NCBI RefSeq assembly: GCF_015234585.1
Contig: NZ_JADFCM010000008.1
Span: 1,982,295-2,046,294 of the forward strand
Direction: 5' to 3'
Source: Pseudalkalibacillus hwajinpoensis
Lineage (GTDB): Bacteria; Bacillota; Bacilli; Bacillales; Guptibacillaceae
DNA length: 64,000 nucleotides
Shown in pieces: positions 24,931-33,200 of the stretch; position 1 is the stretch's first letter; every line of letters starts with the position of its first letter. The notes below the pieces were generated by a model. The model was given only the letters and a program-made list of their open reading frames with translations, did not search any database and was not told the DNA's origin. A program made the translations under genes and the position numbers.

Positions 24931-25983
24931 TCAATCGATCATTTCCGATAAGAGGTACTGATAAATTAAATGTGCTGTATGAAGCATTGAATCCTGATGT
25001 GTTCGCTCATATGCGTGGGAAGCATCAATACCAGGACCAATAAGCGCATGACGAACATCCACTCCTGCCCGAATGGCAGCTGATGCATCTGACCCATAAT
25101 AAGGATAAATGTCGAGTTTATACTCAATCTTATTTTCCTCTGCAAGCTTCACAAGATGTTTACGTAAGCGATAATGATATGGACCGCTTGAATCTTTGGC
25201 ACAGATCGAAACCGTATATTCATCAGAAGTTTGTCCATCTCCAAGTGCTCCCATATCCACAGCTATGTATTCAATGGTTTGATCAGGGATATTGGAATTA
25301 CCACCATAACCAATTTCTTCATTATTCGAAATTAGAAAATGCGTCGTATGTGGAAGCCTGATGTTGTTTTCTTTTAGTTTCTTAATGTTTGCAAGAAGAA
25401 GAGCTACACTAGCTTTATCATCCAAATGGCGTGATTTGATAAATCCAGAATCGGTAATTTGTACACGAGGGTCAAAAGAAATAAAGTCACCAACACTCAC
25501 TCCCAATTTCATGACATCTTCAGGATTAAAGACCCGCTCATCAAGACGCACTTCCATGTTCTGTTCGTCTCGTTTGACCTCCCCATTGTTTTTATAAACA
25601 TGAACAGAGGTTTGGTGTAAAAGAATCGTTCCAGTAAAACGCTTGCCATCTCCGGTGATAATCTCACAGTACTCACCTTCAATTGCATTAAATCGAAAAC
25701 CACCAATTAAAGATAAGCGCAGGCGACCATCACTCTTAATTTCTTTCACCATCGCTCCCAATGTATCAACATGAGCTGTTAACATCCGTTGACGCGACGA
25801 ATCTGCCCCTTCAATAGTAGCAATGAGTCCACCCTTATTATTTCGTTTTGTCTCTACTCCAAGCTCTTGCATTCTCCCCTCAACCCAACTAATGACTTCA
25901 TCAGTGTAACCAGATGGGCTTGGAATACTAACTAATTCTTTCGTAGTTTGTAGAAGTTCTTCTGCATGAAATAAATCACTCAT
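24931..25983 (-). CDS. M42-family metallo-aminopeptidase (350 aa)
   Basis: Co-catalytic metal peptidase: first His in LTAHVDTLG (about residue 70), Asp in RHLDDKAS (bridging), Glu pair in SNNEEIGYGG, Asp in AVDMGALG and final His in ASHAYERTH. Deblocking/glutamyl aminopeptidase or cellulase M-like (YsdC/FrvX) role. ATG 25983 has GAGAGG nine bases upstream; 13 upstream codons are open but lack a site. Monocistronic, with its own terminator. Confidence 0.9.
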   Translation of the reverse strand: MSDLFHAEELLQTTKELVSIPSPSGYTDEVISWVEGRMQELGVETKRNNKGGLIATIEGADSSRQRMLTAHVDTLGAMVKEIKSDGRLRLSLIGGFRFNAIEGEYCEIITGDGKRFTGTILLHQTSVHVYKNNGEVKRDEQNMEVRLDERVFNPEDVMKLGVSVGDFISFDPRVQITDSGFIKSRHLDDKASVALLLANIKKLKENNIRLPHTTHFLISNNEEIGYGGNSNIPDQTIEYIAVDMGALGDGQTSDEYTVSICAKDSSGPYHYRLRKHLVKLAEENKIEYKLDIYPYYGSDASAAIRAGVDVRHALIGPGIDASHAYERTHQDSMLHTAHLIYQYLLSEMID

Positions 25984-26096
25984 TGATTTCATCCTCTCAA
26001 ATTGAATTAATTGGAAAAGCAAACGAATCCTTCTTCATATTTCAGTTAACTATCACATACATATGATGACAAGCTTACTCATTTGGAGGTATCGGG

Positions 26097-27002
26097 ATGA
26101 TCAAAAGAATTCACTACGTTATCATGCTAGGTATGATTGGTTTTTTTGCGCTCATCCTTGTTAACACTAGTAGTAATCCTGTTAGGGAATCATTTACGTA
26201 TTTCCCACCTGATCCAGAAGTCACATTTGATTCAGCAAGCACATCTCTTACTATTCTAACGCAGGACGATGAAGATGAATACACATTGGATTGGAAGACA
26301 GAATCAAGTCTTTCTGAAGTGGCTTACCTTCGTCAAGATTTATCATTTCTCTATGAAGAAGGTCGCCTGATTGATTCCATGTCAATTTGGAAAGAAAATA
26401 CGGCTACACTTCGTCAAAAAAAAGAATCTACAAGTGAAGATAGCGGACATTATGAAGCGATTACCTACCATTATGGAGAAATCCATTACCCTAATGATGT
26501 AATTAAAAGTGCCCAGCAATTGAGTTATGACCAACTTTACGTCATTGACTCTCCGATGACACCACTTGAATCTTTTAAAGAGGCTTCAAGTGAAGAAGAA
26601 AAAGAGTGGCAATACATTCTCGATCATGCCATGGATCAACAAGCCCAGTTGGTTTTCAAAGCTATGGTAACAGAATATAATCTTCATCCTGAAGACTATT
26701 ATATTTTCCCGCTAACCTCGTTAGATCAATATCAACAGCGAACGCTCCCAGGACTATCTCAGAAACAGACTGCTGATACGATCGGAGGTATTTGGGAAGG
26801 TCTATACAAAAACTATTTCCTTGGCATAATTCCTCCGAATGGCCCGACAGAATCACCTATTGGCAGTACAATTCCAATCATATTGCTTCATAAACATTCA
26901 CCATATTTACTCATCCTATTCCAAACGAAAAGTGGAAAGAACATTGAGCTTATTCAATACCTTAACGAGCCTATATTAGAGCCACAAGATACAGAAGAAT
27001 AA
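26097..27002 (+). CDS. Uncharacterised membrane-anchored extracytoplasmic protein (301 aa)
   Basis: Not recognised. Basic N-terminus then one hydrophobic helix (residues 8-22, VIMLGMIGFFALILV) without a lipobox or clear signal-peptidase site, so probably an N-anchored protein with a 275-residue outer domain. That domain is acidic, rich in Tyr and Gln, has no Cys, and no motif I know. Ribosome site GGAGGTATCGGG. Alone on the plus strand between two minus-strand genes; convergent with the HAD gene, eight bases apart. Confidence 0.8.
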   Translation: MIKRIHYVIMLGMIGFFALILVNTSSNPVRESFTYFPPDPEVTFDSASTSLTILTQDDEDEYTLDWKTESSLSEVAYLRQDLSFLYEEGRLIDSMSIWKENTATLRQKKESTSEDSGHYEAITYHYGEIHYPNDVIKSAQQLSYDQLYVIDSPMTPLESFKEASSEEEKEWQYILDHAMDQQAQLVFKAMVTEYNLHPEDYYIFPLTSLDQYQQRTLPGLSQKQTADTIGGIWEGLYKNYFLGIIPPNGPTESPIGSTIPIILLHKHSPYLLILFQTKSGKNIELIQYLNEPILEPQDTEE

Positions 27003-27010
27003 AGAAAGTA

Positions 27011-27718
27011 TTAATTGATTAATACATTCTTCAGTTCTTCATAAGTCAATATTTCTGGAATATCTTTCCTAATTGAGTGGTCAACAGCTTCATTCCTGGA
27101 ATTAAAATATATTGCATCAAAGCCTGCTTCTATAGCAGGCTTAATGTCATGATCCCACGTATCCCCTATGTAAAGATAATGCCCCATACTTCCAAGAACA
27201 TATTGAAATATGTCAACGTCTGGCTTTTCAATCCCTACAGTTTCTGAAATGTAAATATTCTCATGAGGGATCCATTGAAGCAATTGAAGAGCATTAATTT
27301 TTGCTAGCTGTGTTTCCTGCCCACCATTTGTAATAATGCCTAGCTCTATTCCACTATCCCTCAAAGTAGATAGAATAGAGGAAACCCCGTCATATAATTC
27401 AGCGAAGGAGGCAACTTTAGATTGATATTCTCTTTGGAACTCTAACGCTTCCTCCTCAGAGCAAGTTAAGTTAAAATAGTCATTCGTTTTACAAAATCGC
27501 TTCACCTGGTACCGTTCTCTTGACCATCTACCTTCTTCATAGGCATTCCAATATTGATCGCAATTAGATTTGAATACATTAAACCACTGCTCAACTGAAA
27601 CAGATGTACTTTTATTTAGCAACATTTTTTCTGCACAATGCAAAATGGTTTTTTTAAAGGCCTTTTCATGATCATAAAGAGTGTTATCTAAATCAAAGTA
27701 GATGTGTGTCCACTTCAT
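27011..27718 (-). CDS. HAD-superfamily hydrolase, YjjG/YfnB-like (235 aa)
   Basis: HAD motif I FDLDNTLYDH (residues 8-17), motif II ITNGG, motif III Lys in ETVGIEKPD and motif IV IGDTWDHDI; helical C1 cap between I and II. Closest in look to YjjG-type nucleotidases that remove phosphate from pyrimidine nucleotides; substrate not certain. GGGGGAG before ATG 27718 fixes the start. Confidence 0.9.
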   Translation of the reverse strand: MKWTHIYFDLDNTLYDHEKAFKKTILHCAEKMLLNKSTSVSVEQWFNVFKSNCDQYWNAYEEGRWSRERYQVKRFCKTNDYFNLTCSEEEALEFQREYQSKVASFAELYDGVSSILSTLRDSGIELGIITNGGQETQLAKINALQLLQWIPHENIYISETVGIEKPDVDIFQYVLGSMGHYLYIGDTWDHDIKPAIEAGFDAIYFNSRNEAVDHSIRKDIPEILTYEELKNVLIN

Positions 27719-27803
27719 ATAAAGCTCCCCCAGTCTCCGGTTAATCAAACTATTCCTTATTGTCTTCCCCCTATTCTAACCTTTTCAATTTTTAGAAGAA
27801 AGC

Positions 27804-27902
27804 TTTGTTAGCTTATATTGTTGATTCTCGACTTTTGCCTCATTCGAGTGGTCATCACAGAGCATAAATGAGCCAAAATCAACTGCGTGCATTAACATAC
27901 CC
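27804..27902 (-). repeat. Dispersed intergenic repeat, copy B (inverted to copy A)
   Basis: Reverse complement begins TATGTTAATGCACGC, continues GTTGATTTTGGCTCATTTATGCTC, TGTGATGACCACTCG and ends GTCGAGAATCAACAATATAAGC. It matches copy A at 17408-17503 along its length. Sits between the HAD gene and the small ORF terminator, outside any coding frame. Confidence 0.75.
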
Positions 27903-27911
27903 TAGAACAAA

Positions 27912-27940
27912 GAAAAACCTCCACCGGTGAGGTAGAGGTT
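27912..27940 (-). terminator. Terminator after the 57-aa ORF
   Basis: Minus strand AACCTCTACC-loop-GGTGGAGGTT (one mismatch) followed by TTTCT. It overlaps the stop codon of the small ORF. Confidence 0.78.
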
Positions 27941-28112
27941 AAGATAGAAAAGAGCTAAAAAGTTTGTTACGTAAACCTGGAAATTTCAACGAATTTCCGA
28001 CGACAAAGCGCCTTATCACCGCGACGCCTAGCAGCCCATTTAATAATCGGTATCGGTATTCATACAACACGACTACTAAAGATAATAGAACAAGAACCTT
28101 CGTTATTTTCAT
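27939..28112 (-). CDS. Small membrane protein downstream of the NhaC-type transporter (57 aa)
   Basis: Short gene with good support: AGGAGGAG ribosome site before two ATGs (28115 and 28112), 57 codons, stop embedded in an intrinsic terminator. The product has one hydrophobic helix (ITKVLVLLSLVVVLYEY, residues 3-19), then arginine-rich EYRYR, a second weakly hydrophobic stretch LLNGLLGVAVIRRFVVG and a basic tail. It begins 55 bases after the transporter stop without a terminator between, so it is probably on the same T-box transcript. Family not recognised. Confidence 0.7.
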   Translation of the reverse strand: MKITKVLVLLSLVVVLYEYRYRLLNGLLGVAVIRRFVVGNSLKFPGLRNKLFSSFLS

Positions 28113-28166
28113 CATTCTCCTCCTGAAACTGTACTATATCTCTACTGTTTGCAGGTAATGACGTTT

Positions 28167-29552
28167 TTATCCATGATTCACAGAGGGGTCTTCACCTAAT
28201 TTCTTATTATTCCAATAGCCCAAAATCACAGTAAATAATGGTGATAGCCATAGAAAGACTGCAAACGGAAGATAGCTTAACACCGATACCCCTAACGTTT
28301 CTGCAAAAAAGGCTCCCGATACTCCCCATGGAATTAACGGATTAATGAGCGTCCCAGCGTCTTCTAATGTACGGGAAAGATATTTCCGATCCACGCCTGC
28401 TTTATCATAAAACGGCTCAAACGTTTGACCAGGAAGAAGAATTGACAAATACTGCTCACCTGTTAACAAATTCACTCCAATTGCAGATGTGGCTGTGGCA
28501 GAAATTAAATGACCTCGCTTATTTAGAAGCTTTGTTAACCCGCTCATGAGGGATTGAATGATTCCCATCACTTGCAGAACGCCACCAAGTGCTAATGCTA
28601 AAATAATCAGTGAGACGCTCCACATCATTGATTGAAGGCCACCTCTATTTACGATTCCATTTACAAGATCACTTGATGTATCACTCGCAAAACCATTTTG
28701 CATCGTTCCAAGAATTGAACCAGCTGAATACACGCCTTGCGTTAACATTGATACGATAATTCCCGCAAGAAGCCCGGCAAACAAAGTGACTAGAACAGGC
28801 ACTCTTCTTACAGCAAGAACGAGCACGATAACAGGAGGAATTAATGTCCAGAGCGATATATTAAACTCGCTTTGCAAAACCGACATAGCTTTGTTCAAAT
28901 CCTCCGGGTTAACGGAAGTAGATAAATTTTTACTCATCATAAAAAAGAAGATCACTGCTACGACAATGGCTGGAATCGTAGTCTGTGTCATATGTCGAAT
29001 ATGAGTGAACAGATCTACTTTTGCAACAGCAGGAGCAAAGTTGGTCGTATCAGAGAGGGGAGACATTTTGTCTCCGAAGCATGCACCTGAAATAACAGCT
29101 CCAGCCGCCAAAGCCGGGTTAACACCCATTGCTGCTCCTATTCCCATCATCGCTACGCCAATGGTACCGATTGTAGTAAATGAACTGCCTGTAAAGCTTG
29201 AAACGATAATGGTCACGATCAATGCACTGATGAGAAACCACTCAGGCTGGATGAACTGAAGCCCTCCATATAACAATGTTGGCACCGTACCACTCTGCAT
29301 CCATACGGCGATCATCATTCCTACTACAAAAAGAATGAGAATTGGCTTTAAGCCCGTAGTTATACTCTGCAGTAAAGCCTTCTCTATTTCTTCCCACTTC
29401 ATACCAAGAATTAATCCCAAAATCCCCATTCCTACTACGCCAGCAAGAAGAGGAATATGCGGTTCTACCTTTAAGCCAATAATACTAAACAACATCCAGC
29501 TCATTAATAGCGCAATCACAACAAGCGCTATTGGAAATGATATTTTTTTCAT
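28167..29552 (-). CDS. nhaC: NhaC-family Na+/H+ antiporter-type transporter (461 aa)
   Basis: Eleven to twelve hydrophobic segments and NhaC signatures SGACFGDKMSPLSDTTNFAPAV and GTLINPLIPWGVSG. Start at ATG 29552 behind AGGGAGAG. The gene has a T-box leader, so it is induced when a particular tRNA is uncharged. That points to amino-acid uptake coupled to sodium or protons rather than pH homeostasis; NhaC-type genes with tyrosine T-boxes have been proposed as tyrosine transporters in Bacillus. Substrate here is inferred. Confidence 0.9.
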   Translation of the reverse strand: MKKISFPIALVVIALLMSWMLFSIIGLKVEPHIPLLAGVVGMGILGLILGMKWEEIEKALLQSITTGLKPILILFVVGMMIAVWMQSGTVPTLLYGGLQFIQPEWFLISALIVTIIVSSFTGSSFTTIGTIGVAMMGIGAAMGVNPALAAGAVISGACFGDKMSPLSDTTNFAPAVAKVDLFTHIRHMTQTTIPAIVVAVIFFFMMSKNLSTSVNPEDLNKAMSVLQSEFNISLWTLIPPVIVLVLAVRRVPVLVTLFAGLLAGIIVSMLTQGVYSAGSILGTMQNGFASDTSSDLVNGIVNRGGLQSMMWSVSLIILALALGGVLQVMGIIQSLMSGLTKLLNKRGHLISATATSAIGVNLLTGEQYLSILLPGQTFEPFYDKAGVDRKYLSRTLEDAGTLINPLIPWGVSGAFFAETLGVSVLSYLPFAVFLWLSPLFTVILGYWNNKKLGEDPSVNHG

Positions 29553-29617
29553 TTTCTTTCTCTCCCTTGATCTATGTTCTCTCACCGATTAGTTTTGCTC
29601 TATCTGTATTTTTCCAT

Positions 29618-29645
29618 TAAAAAAAGCCCTTCAATAATTGAAGGG
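29618..29645 (-). terminator. T-box leader terminator
   Basis: Minus strand CCCTTCAA-TTA-TTGAAGGG then CTTTTTTT. The competing antiterminator uses the T-box sequence upstream. Confidence 0.9.
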
Positions 29646-29866
29646 ACGAAATTTTTTCGCGGTACCACCCTTATTGACAGTAATAACTGCCCACTTATAT
29701 CCTCAATATCGGGAGGATCACCCGTACCTAGCTCCTCAAATGTAATTTCACTCCTAGACGCCCTAGTTTTCACCAACCACCAGGTCTCTTCGACTGCTTA
29801 TCTAGAGAAGCTACTTTTTCTGAATCTTCGCTTTTGTACTTTTATGCTTTTGTGCGTTTAAGTAAC
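29646..29866 (-). promoter_or_regulatory. T-box riboswitch upstream of nhaC
   Basis: The minus strand has the hallmark GGGTGGTACCGCG at 29658-29670 just before a terminator, and an upstream stem I with AGTAG on the 5' side and GTGAAATTACATTTGAGG on the 3' side. Read by structure the specifier is either ATT (Ile, directly after GAA) or TAC (Tyr, two bases later). Family knowledge of NhaC-type genes favours Tyr; the spacing favours ATT, so I leave it open. Confidence 0.9.
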
Positions 29867-29872
29867 ATCGTT

Positions 29873-29901
29873 ATTCTATAATTGAATATGAGCGATGTCA
29901 A
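29873..29901 (-). promoter_or_regulatory. SigA promoter of the T-box/nhaC unit
   Basis: Minus strand TTGACA, 17-base spacer, TAGAAT: near consensus, ending a few bases before the T-box leader. Confidence 0.8.
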
Positions 29902-29920
29902 GGATAAGAGTTAAGATGTC

Positions 29921-29951
29921 AAAAAGCACCAGCCTAAGGCTGATGCTTTTT
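29921..29951 (-). terminator. Terminator of the moeB/mobA/DUF92/yqgN run
   Basis: AAAAAGCA(c)CAGCC-TAA-GGCTG(a)TGCTTTTT; the stem touches the moeB stop codon and could work in both directions. Confidence 0.85.
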
Positions 29952-30969
29952 ACATGCCAATATATCTTGAATAGAGTGCTTTTGCTCTTCCACTATCTTC
30001 TGTTCCTTGAATAAGTACCCTTCCATCTGGAAATAACACTAGTCTTTCCCCTTCCTCAAGTTGCGCTTTAAGTAAGAAAGGAGTTTTCTTAACTGTTGTT
30101 GTTTTTTCTAGCTTTGATGCCCATTCTTTTAAATCAAAATGACTTTCAAGCTGTATCTGAATCGTTTCTCTTCCACATAGAGAGGTGATATCCTGCTTAG
30201 CTCCCGCTTTTAATGATGGATATTCGTTTGTTTGGCATGTTGGACAACCTTCTTTAGGCGAAGAAAATTTCATCGCATAACTATGATTATGCCAAATATC
30301 CATTGTCATTAGGCTGCGATGAAGCTTCTCATGGTCTCCCGCTATATATTTCATAATCTCCGTCACTTGATACGATGCGATAATATCAACGATAGGAGAA
30401 ATAACCCCGATCGTGTCACACGTTTCACCAGTCGTTCCTTCGCCACCCTGAATAAAGCAACGAAGGCAAGGCGTTTCACCAGGAACAAATAGTGCTGTCA
30501 TTCCCCTTGAACTTACCGCCCCACCATATACAAAAGGAATATTCATTTTAAAACAAGCATCATTTAAAAGAAAACGTGTGGAAAAGTTATCGGTCCCGTC
30601 CATAACAAAGTCCACTTCTTCCATAAGGTCACTTACGTTACTTGCATTAACATCCGCTATGATCGCTTCGATTTCAACTGAGGAATTCATTTTTTCTAGT
30701 TTCTTTTTGGCTGCAATTGTTTTTGGTAACGCTGCCGAAACATCCTCTTCGTCAAATAGCATTTGTCTTTGAAGATTGCTCTTCTCAACATAATCACGAT
30801 CGACAATTCTTACATGACCGAAGCCCGCTCGCACAAGATGATTGGCAATCGCTGTCCCTAGTGCACCCATTCCTACAACAAGAGCCCGTGATTGACTGAA
30901 ATTCTTTTGGCCTTCTTCGCCTATAGGAGAAAACAGCATTTGTCTTGAATACCTTTTAAAGTCATCCAT
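29950..30969 (-). CDS. moeB: MoeB/ThiF-family adenylyltransferase (339 aa)
   Basis: E1-like enzyme: nucleotide motif VVGMGALGTA (residues 31-40), DRDYVEKSNLQRQ, DGTDNFSTR with catalytic Asp, and zinc cysteines in CLRC and CPTC. The C-terminal 80 residues are a poorly conserved extension, not a clear rhodanese. Adjacent to mobA, so it should adenylate MoaD for molybdopterin; but the thi operon has no thiF and the same enzyme may charge ThiS. ThiF and MoeB cannot be separated by eye. Confidence 0.88.
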   Translation of the reverse strand: MDDFKRYSRQMLFSPIGEEGQKNFSQSRALVVGMGALGTAIANHLVRAGFGHVRIVDRDYVEKSNLQRQMLFDEEDVSAALPKTIAAKKKLEKMNSSVEIEAIIADVNASNVSDLMEEVDFVMDGTDNFSTRFLLNDACFKMNIPFVYGGAVSSRGMTALFVPGETPCLRCFIQGGEGTTGETCDTIGVISPIVDIIASYQVTEIMKYIAGDHEKLHRSLMTMDIWHNHSYAMKFSSPKEGCPTCQTNEYPSLKAGAKQDITSLCGRETIQIQLESHFDLKEWASKLEKTTTVKKTPFLLKAQLEEGERLVLFPDGRVLIQGTEDSGRAKALYSRYIGM

Positions 30970-31566
30970 TTAATCTCTCTCCTTTTGAACAAATTTATAT
31001 TCTTCTTTTGTATTTACATTTAAAAACTGCTTTTTCAGTTCTTCAACTTTTATATATTGGGCATTAATTAATTCAAAAAGATCATTCATTTTTCTTTTTC
31101 CTGATAAAAGAAGCTCTTCGATAATGGATTGACAGGAAGAATGATAGATAGCACAGAGTGGCTGGCTTCTTCCTGAGCTCACCGGTATGACGGCCATTGC
31201 TTCTGGATGTTTGATCATTTCTTCAATTAGTGTAGAAAATAGACCATCTGTTACGAACGGCATATCACAAGCGACCGTTAGATAAAGATCACCATTCGTT
31301 TGAGTCATCCCAGAATAAAGACCTGCTAGCGGTCCCATCCCTACAAATTTTTCCTCATCTCTTATCACTCTTATATCTTCTGATGTGCTCATGCTAAACT
31401 GCTCTAATAAATCTCTATTTGTTACGATAATGGATTCATTTACAACAGGGTGAAGTTGATTCAGTACCACTTCATAAAAAGGCTTGCCGTGATAAGTGGC
31501 AAATGCTTTTGGGGATCCAAACCTTCTGGACTCCCCTCCTGCTAGCAATGTACCTATTATTTTCAT
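30970..31566 (-). CDS. mobA: Molybdenum cofactor guanylyltransferase MobA (198 aa)
   Basis: GTP-binding LLAGGESRRFGSPKA (residues 6-20) followed by the GxxPLAGLYSG block and the metal-binding VACDMPF. Adds GMP to Mo-molybdopterin. ATG 31566 overlaps the DUF92 stop by four bases (ATGA); three upstream codons are also open. No other molybdopterin genes (moaA-E, moeA) are in the window. Confidence 0.92.
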   Translation of the reverse strand: MKIIGTLLAGGESRRFGSPKAFATYHGKPFYEVVLNQLHPVVNESIIVTNRDLLEQFSMSTSEDIRVIRDEEKFVGMGPLAGLYSGMTQTNGDLYLTVACDMPFVTDGLFSTLIEEMIKHPEAMAVIPVSSGRSQPLCAIYHSSCQSIIEELLLSGKRKMNDLFELINAQYIKVEELKKQFLNVNTKEEYKFVQKERD

Positions 31567-32333
31567 AACCACCATGCACCTCCCACAAGAGCGCCAATCA
31601 TAGACGAGGCGAAATTGACCACGTCATTATTAAATCCTTTTATACCGCTGATTTTGACTGTCCTATTTCCACAATGTATATGGCGTTCGGTTTTTGAACC
31701 ACATTTCTGACATTTTAATTCTTCTTGCAAGGTTGCTCCAATCAGCGTATCGCTTAAACAGCCGACAAATCCTGCGACCGTAACAATAACTAACCCTAGA
31801 AAAGATAAGTCAAAAACAAGTGAACCAACTCCTCCAATTAAACCAGCTCCGAGCAAAGACGCCAATATACCTGGCATACTAATAGCTCCAGAAGTGCCTG
31901 CCGGAACGAATTTCATCGTTATTATATGAAGGGGGCGTCGCTTTGAGAGAACGCCAAGTTCAGATGCCCAGGTATCAGAATTAGAAGTGGCAATCGCACT
32001 TAGAAAAATAAACAGCCATACATCCCCAGGGAATAAAAGCATCATTATTCCAGCGAAAGCAGCAACCCCACCATTTGCAAGAACTTGATACTGATCTCTC
32101 GAAGCGCCCTTTTCAACAATTTGTTCCACGCCATCTTTTAACTGCGCTTTATACTTACTCCATATAGTAGAAGTTAAAAAAAAGATACCAAGAAGCAAGA
32201 GCCCTTTCCAGCCAAAACCTAGTGCGATCGCGCACCCAACACCTGTGGCGGCTATTGCTCCATTTCTCGAAAGTGCATGAACTTTATATCCTAAAATACC
32301 TGTTATAGCACTTAAAAAAGCGTAAATGATCAT
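31563..32333 (-). CDS. DUF92 family membrane protein (256 aa)
   Basis: Six hydrophobic segments with the conserved DUF92 blocks: SNSDTWASELGVLSKRRPLHIITMKFVPAGTSGAIS and FVGCLSDTLIGATLQ, then a cysteine quartet CQKCGS...HIHCGN that may bind metal. Eukaryotic relatives include VTE6/phytyl-phosphate kinase (TMEM19 group), so a CTP-dependent polyprenol-phosphate kinase role is possible but unproven in bacteria. Overlaps its neighbours by four bases on both sides. Confidence 0.88.
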   Translation of the reverse strand: MIIYAFLSAITGILGYKVHALSRNGAIAATGVGCAIALGFGWKGLLLLGIFFLTSTIWSKYKAQLKDGVEQIVEKGASRDQYQVLANGGVAAFAGIMMLLFPGDVWLFIFLSAIATSNSDTWASELGVLSKRRPLHIITMKFVPAGTSGAISMPGILASLLGAGLIGGVGSLVFDLSFLGLVIVTVAGFVGCLSDTLIGATLQEELKCQKCGSKTERHIHCGNRTVKISGIKGFNNDVVNFASSMIGALVGGAWWL

Positions 32334-32896
32334 TTTACGTTAACAAGCTGTTCATTAGTAATGATGGCTTCCACAGGTACGTCAAAAGATTCGGTTGGCA
32401 CCTTTTCAACGACTTGAAATTGATAGGCAAGGGATACGGTTGAGTTTGAATAGTGTTGCAAATATCGATCATAGAAACCGCCACCAAATCCAATCCTAAA
32501 GCCATTAAGATCAAAAATGAGACCAGGAACAAGCAAAAGATTTATTTCTTCTGGGGGACACACTACTGTTTTATCGGGGCGAGGTTCTTCCAACCCAAAA
32601 TAAACGCTTTCTAGCTGATCCCACTCTGTTAAGTAGCGAAAAGTCATCTGCTTCGTCTTCGGATTGCACTTCGGGACTGCTACTCTCTTTCCATCAGTCC
32701 AAGCTTTTTCTATAATTTTCTTCGTATTTATTTCACCTTTCATTGCCACGGTTAATCCGATCGTTTCAGCCTTTTTGAATGGTTCATATGTATAAAGACG
32801 TTCACGTATTTGTTCATCAAGCAATATTTTCTCATCAGCACTAATTTCTTTTAATTTCACTTTCATGTTTGTTCGCCATTCATGTTTTGATTGCAT
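32330..32896 (-). CDS. yqgN: 5-formyltetrahydrofolate cyclo-ligase (YqgN) (188 aa)
   Basis: ATP-dependent conversion of 5-formyl-THF to 5,10-methenyl-THF. Motifs: basic N-terminal helix, TVAMKGEINTKKII, VAVPKCNPK, LLLVPGLIFDLNGFRIGFGGGFYDRYL (phosphate-binding GFGGGFYDRYL). Three ATGs in a row follow AGGAGGA; the third, at 32896, has the best spacing. First gene of yqgN-DUF92-mobA-moeB by overlaps. Confidence 0.93.
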   Translation of the reverse strand: MQSKHEWRTNMKVKLKEISADEKILLDEQIRERLYTYEPFKKAETIGLTVAMKGEINTKKIIEKAWTDGKRVAVPKCNPKTKQMTFRYLTEWDQLESVYFGLEEPRPDKTVVCPPEEINLLLVPGLIFDLNGFRIGFGGGFYDRYLQHYSNSTVSLAYQFQVVEKVPTESFDVPVEAIITNEQLVNVK

Positions 32897-32946
32897 CATC
32901 ATTCCTCCTACTTTTCTCTTCTATTAGTTTACGAGAAAATGTGCAA

Positions 32947-32976
32947 ATAAAAAAGCAGTAGGATATCCTACTGCTT
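32947..32976 (-). terminator. Terminator of rpmG
   Basis: AAGCAGTAGGAT-ATCCTACTGCTT perfect palindrome with T-run on the minus strand; touches the rpmG stop. Confidence 0.9.
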
Positions 32977-33124
32977 ACTTTGTTTCGCGATGTAACGTCT
33001 GCTTTTTAAGTCTTGGGCTGTATTTTTTAAGTTCAAGACGATCAGGGTTAGTACGTTTGTTCTTCGTCGTGATGTAGTTACGATCGCCTGTTTCAGTGCA
33101 AGCCAATGTAATTTGTACGCGCAT
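32975..33124 (-). CDS. rpmG: 50S ribosomal protein L33 (49 aa)
   Basis: Full-length L33: [19 protein letters not shown], then [16 protein letters not shown] and TLHRETK. The zinc ribbon positions that read CTEC and KYCP/C in the zinc type are CTET and KYSP here, so it is the zinc-independent (C-) form. ATG 33124 behind GGAGGG; 11 upstream codons are open but unlikely. Confidence 0.96.
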   Translation of the reverse strand: MRVQITLACTETGDRNYITTKNKRTNPDRLELKKYSPRLKKQTLHRETK

Positions 33125-33200
33125 GAATATCCCTCCAAATCCTATCAAACTGTTCATTTAACAACATACTTCATTATGATAACAAACATATCTCATTCAA

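Noticed and set aside
27964..28158. Plus-strand open frame of 64 codons
   Set aside because: It is the antisense of the better supported 57-aa minus-strand gene, lacks a ribosome site and has a low-complexity, improbable product.
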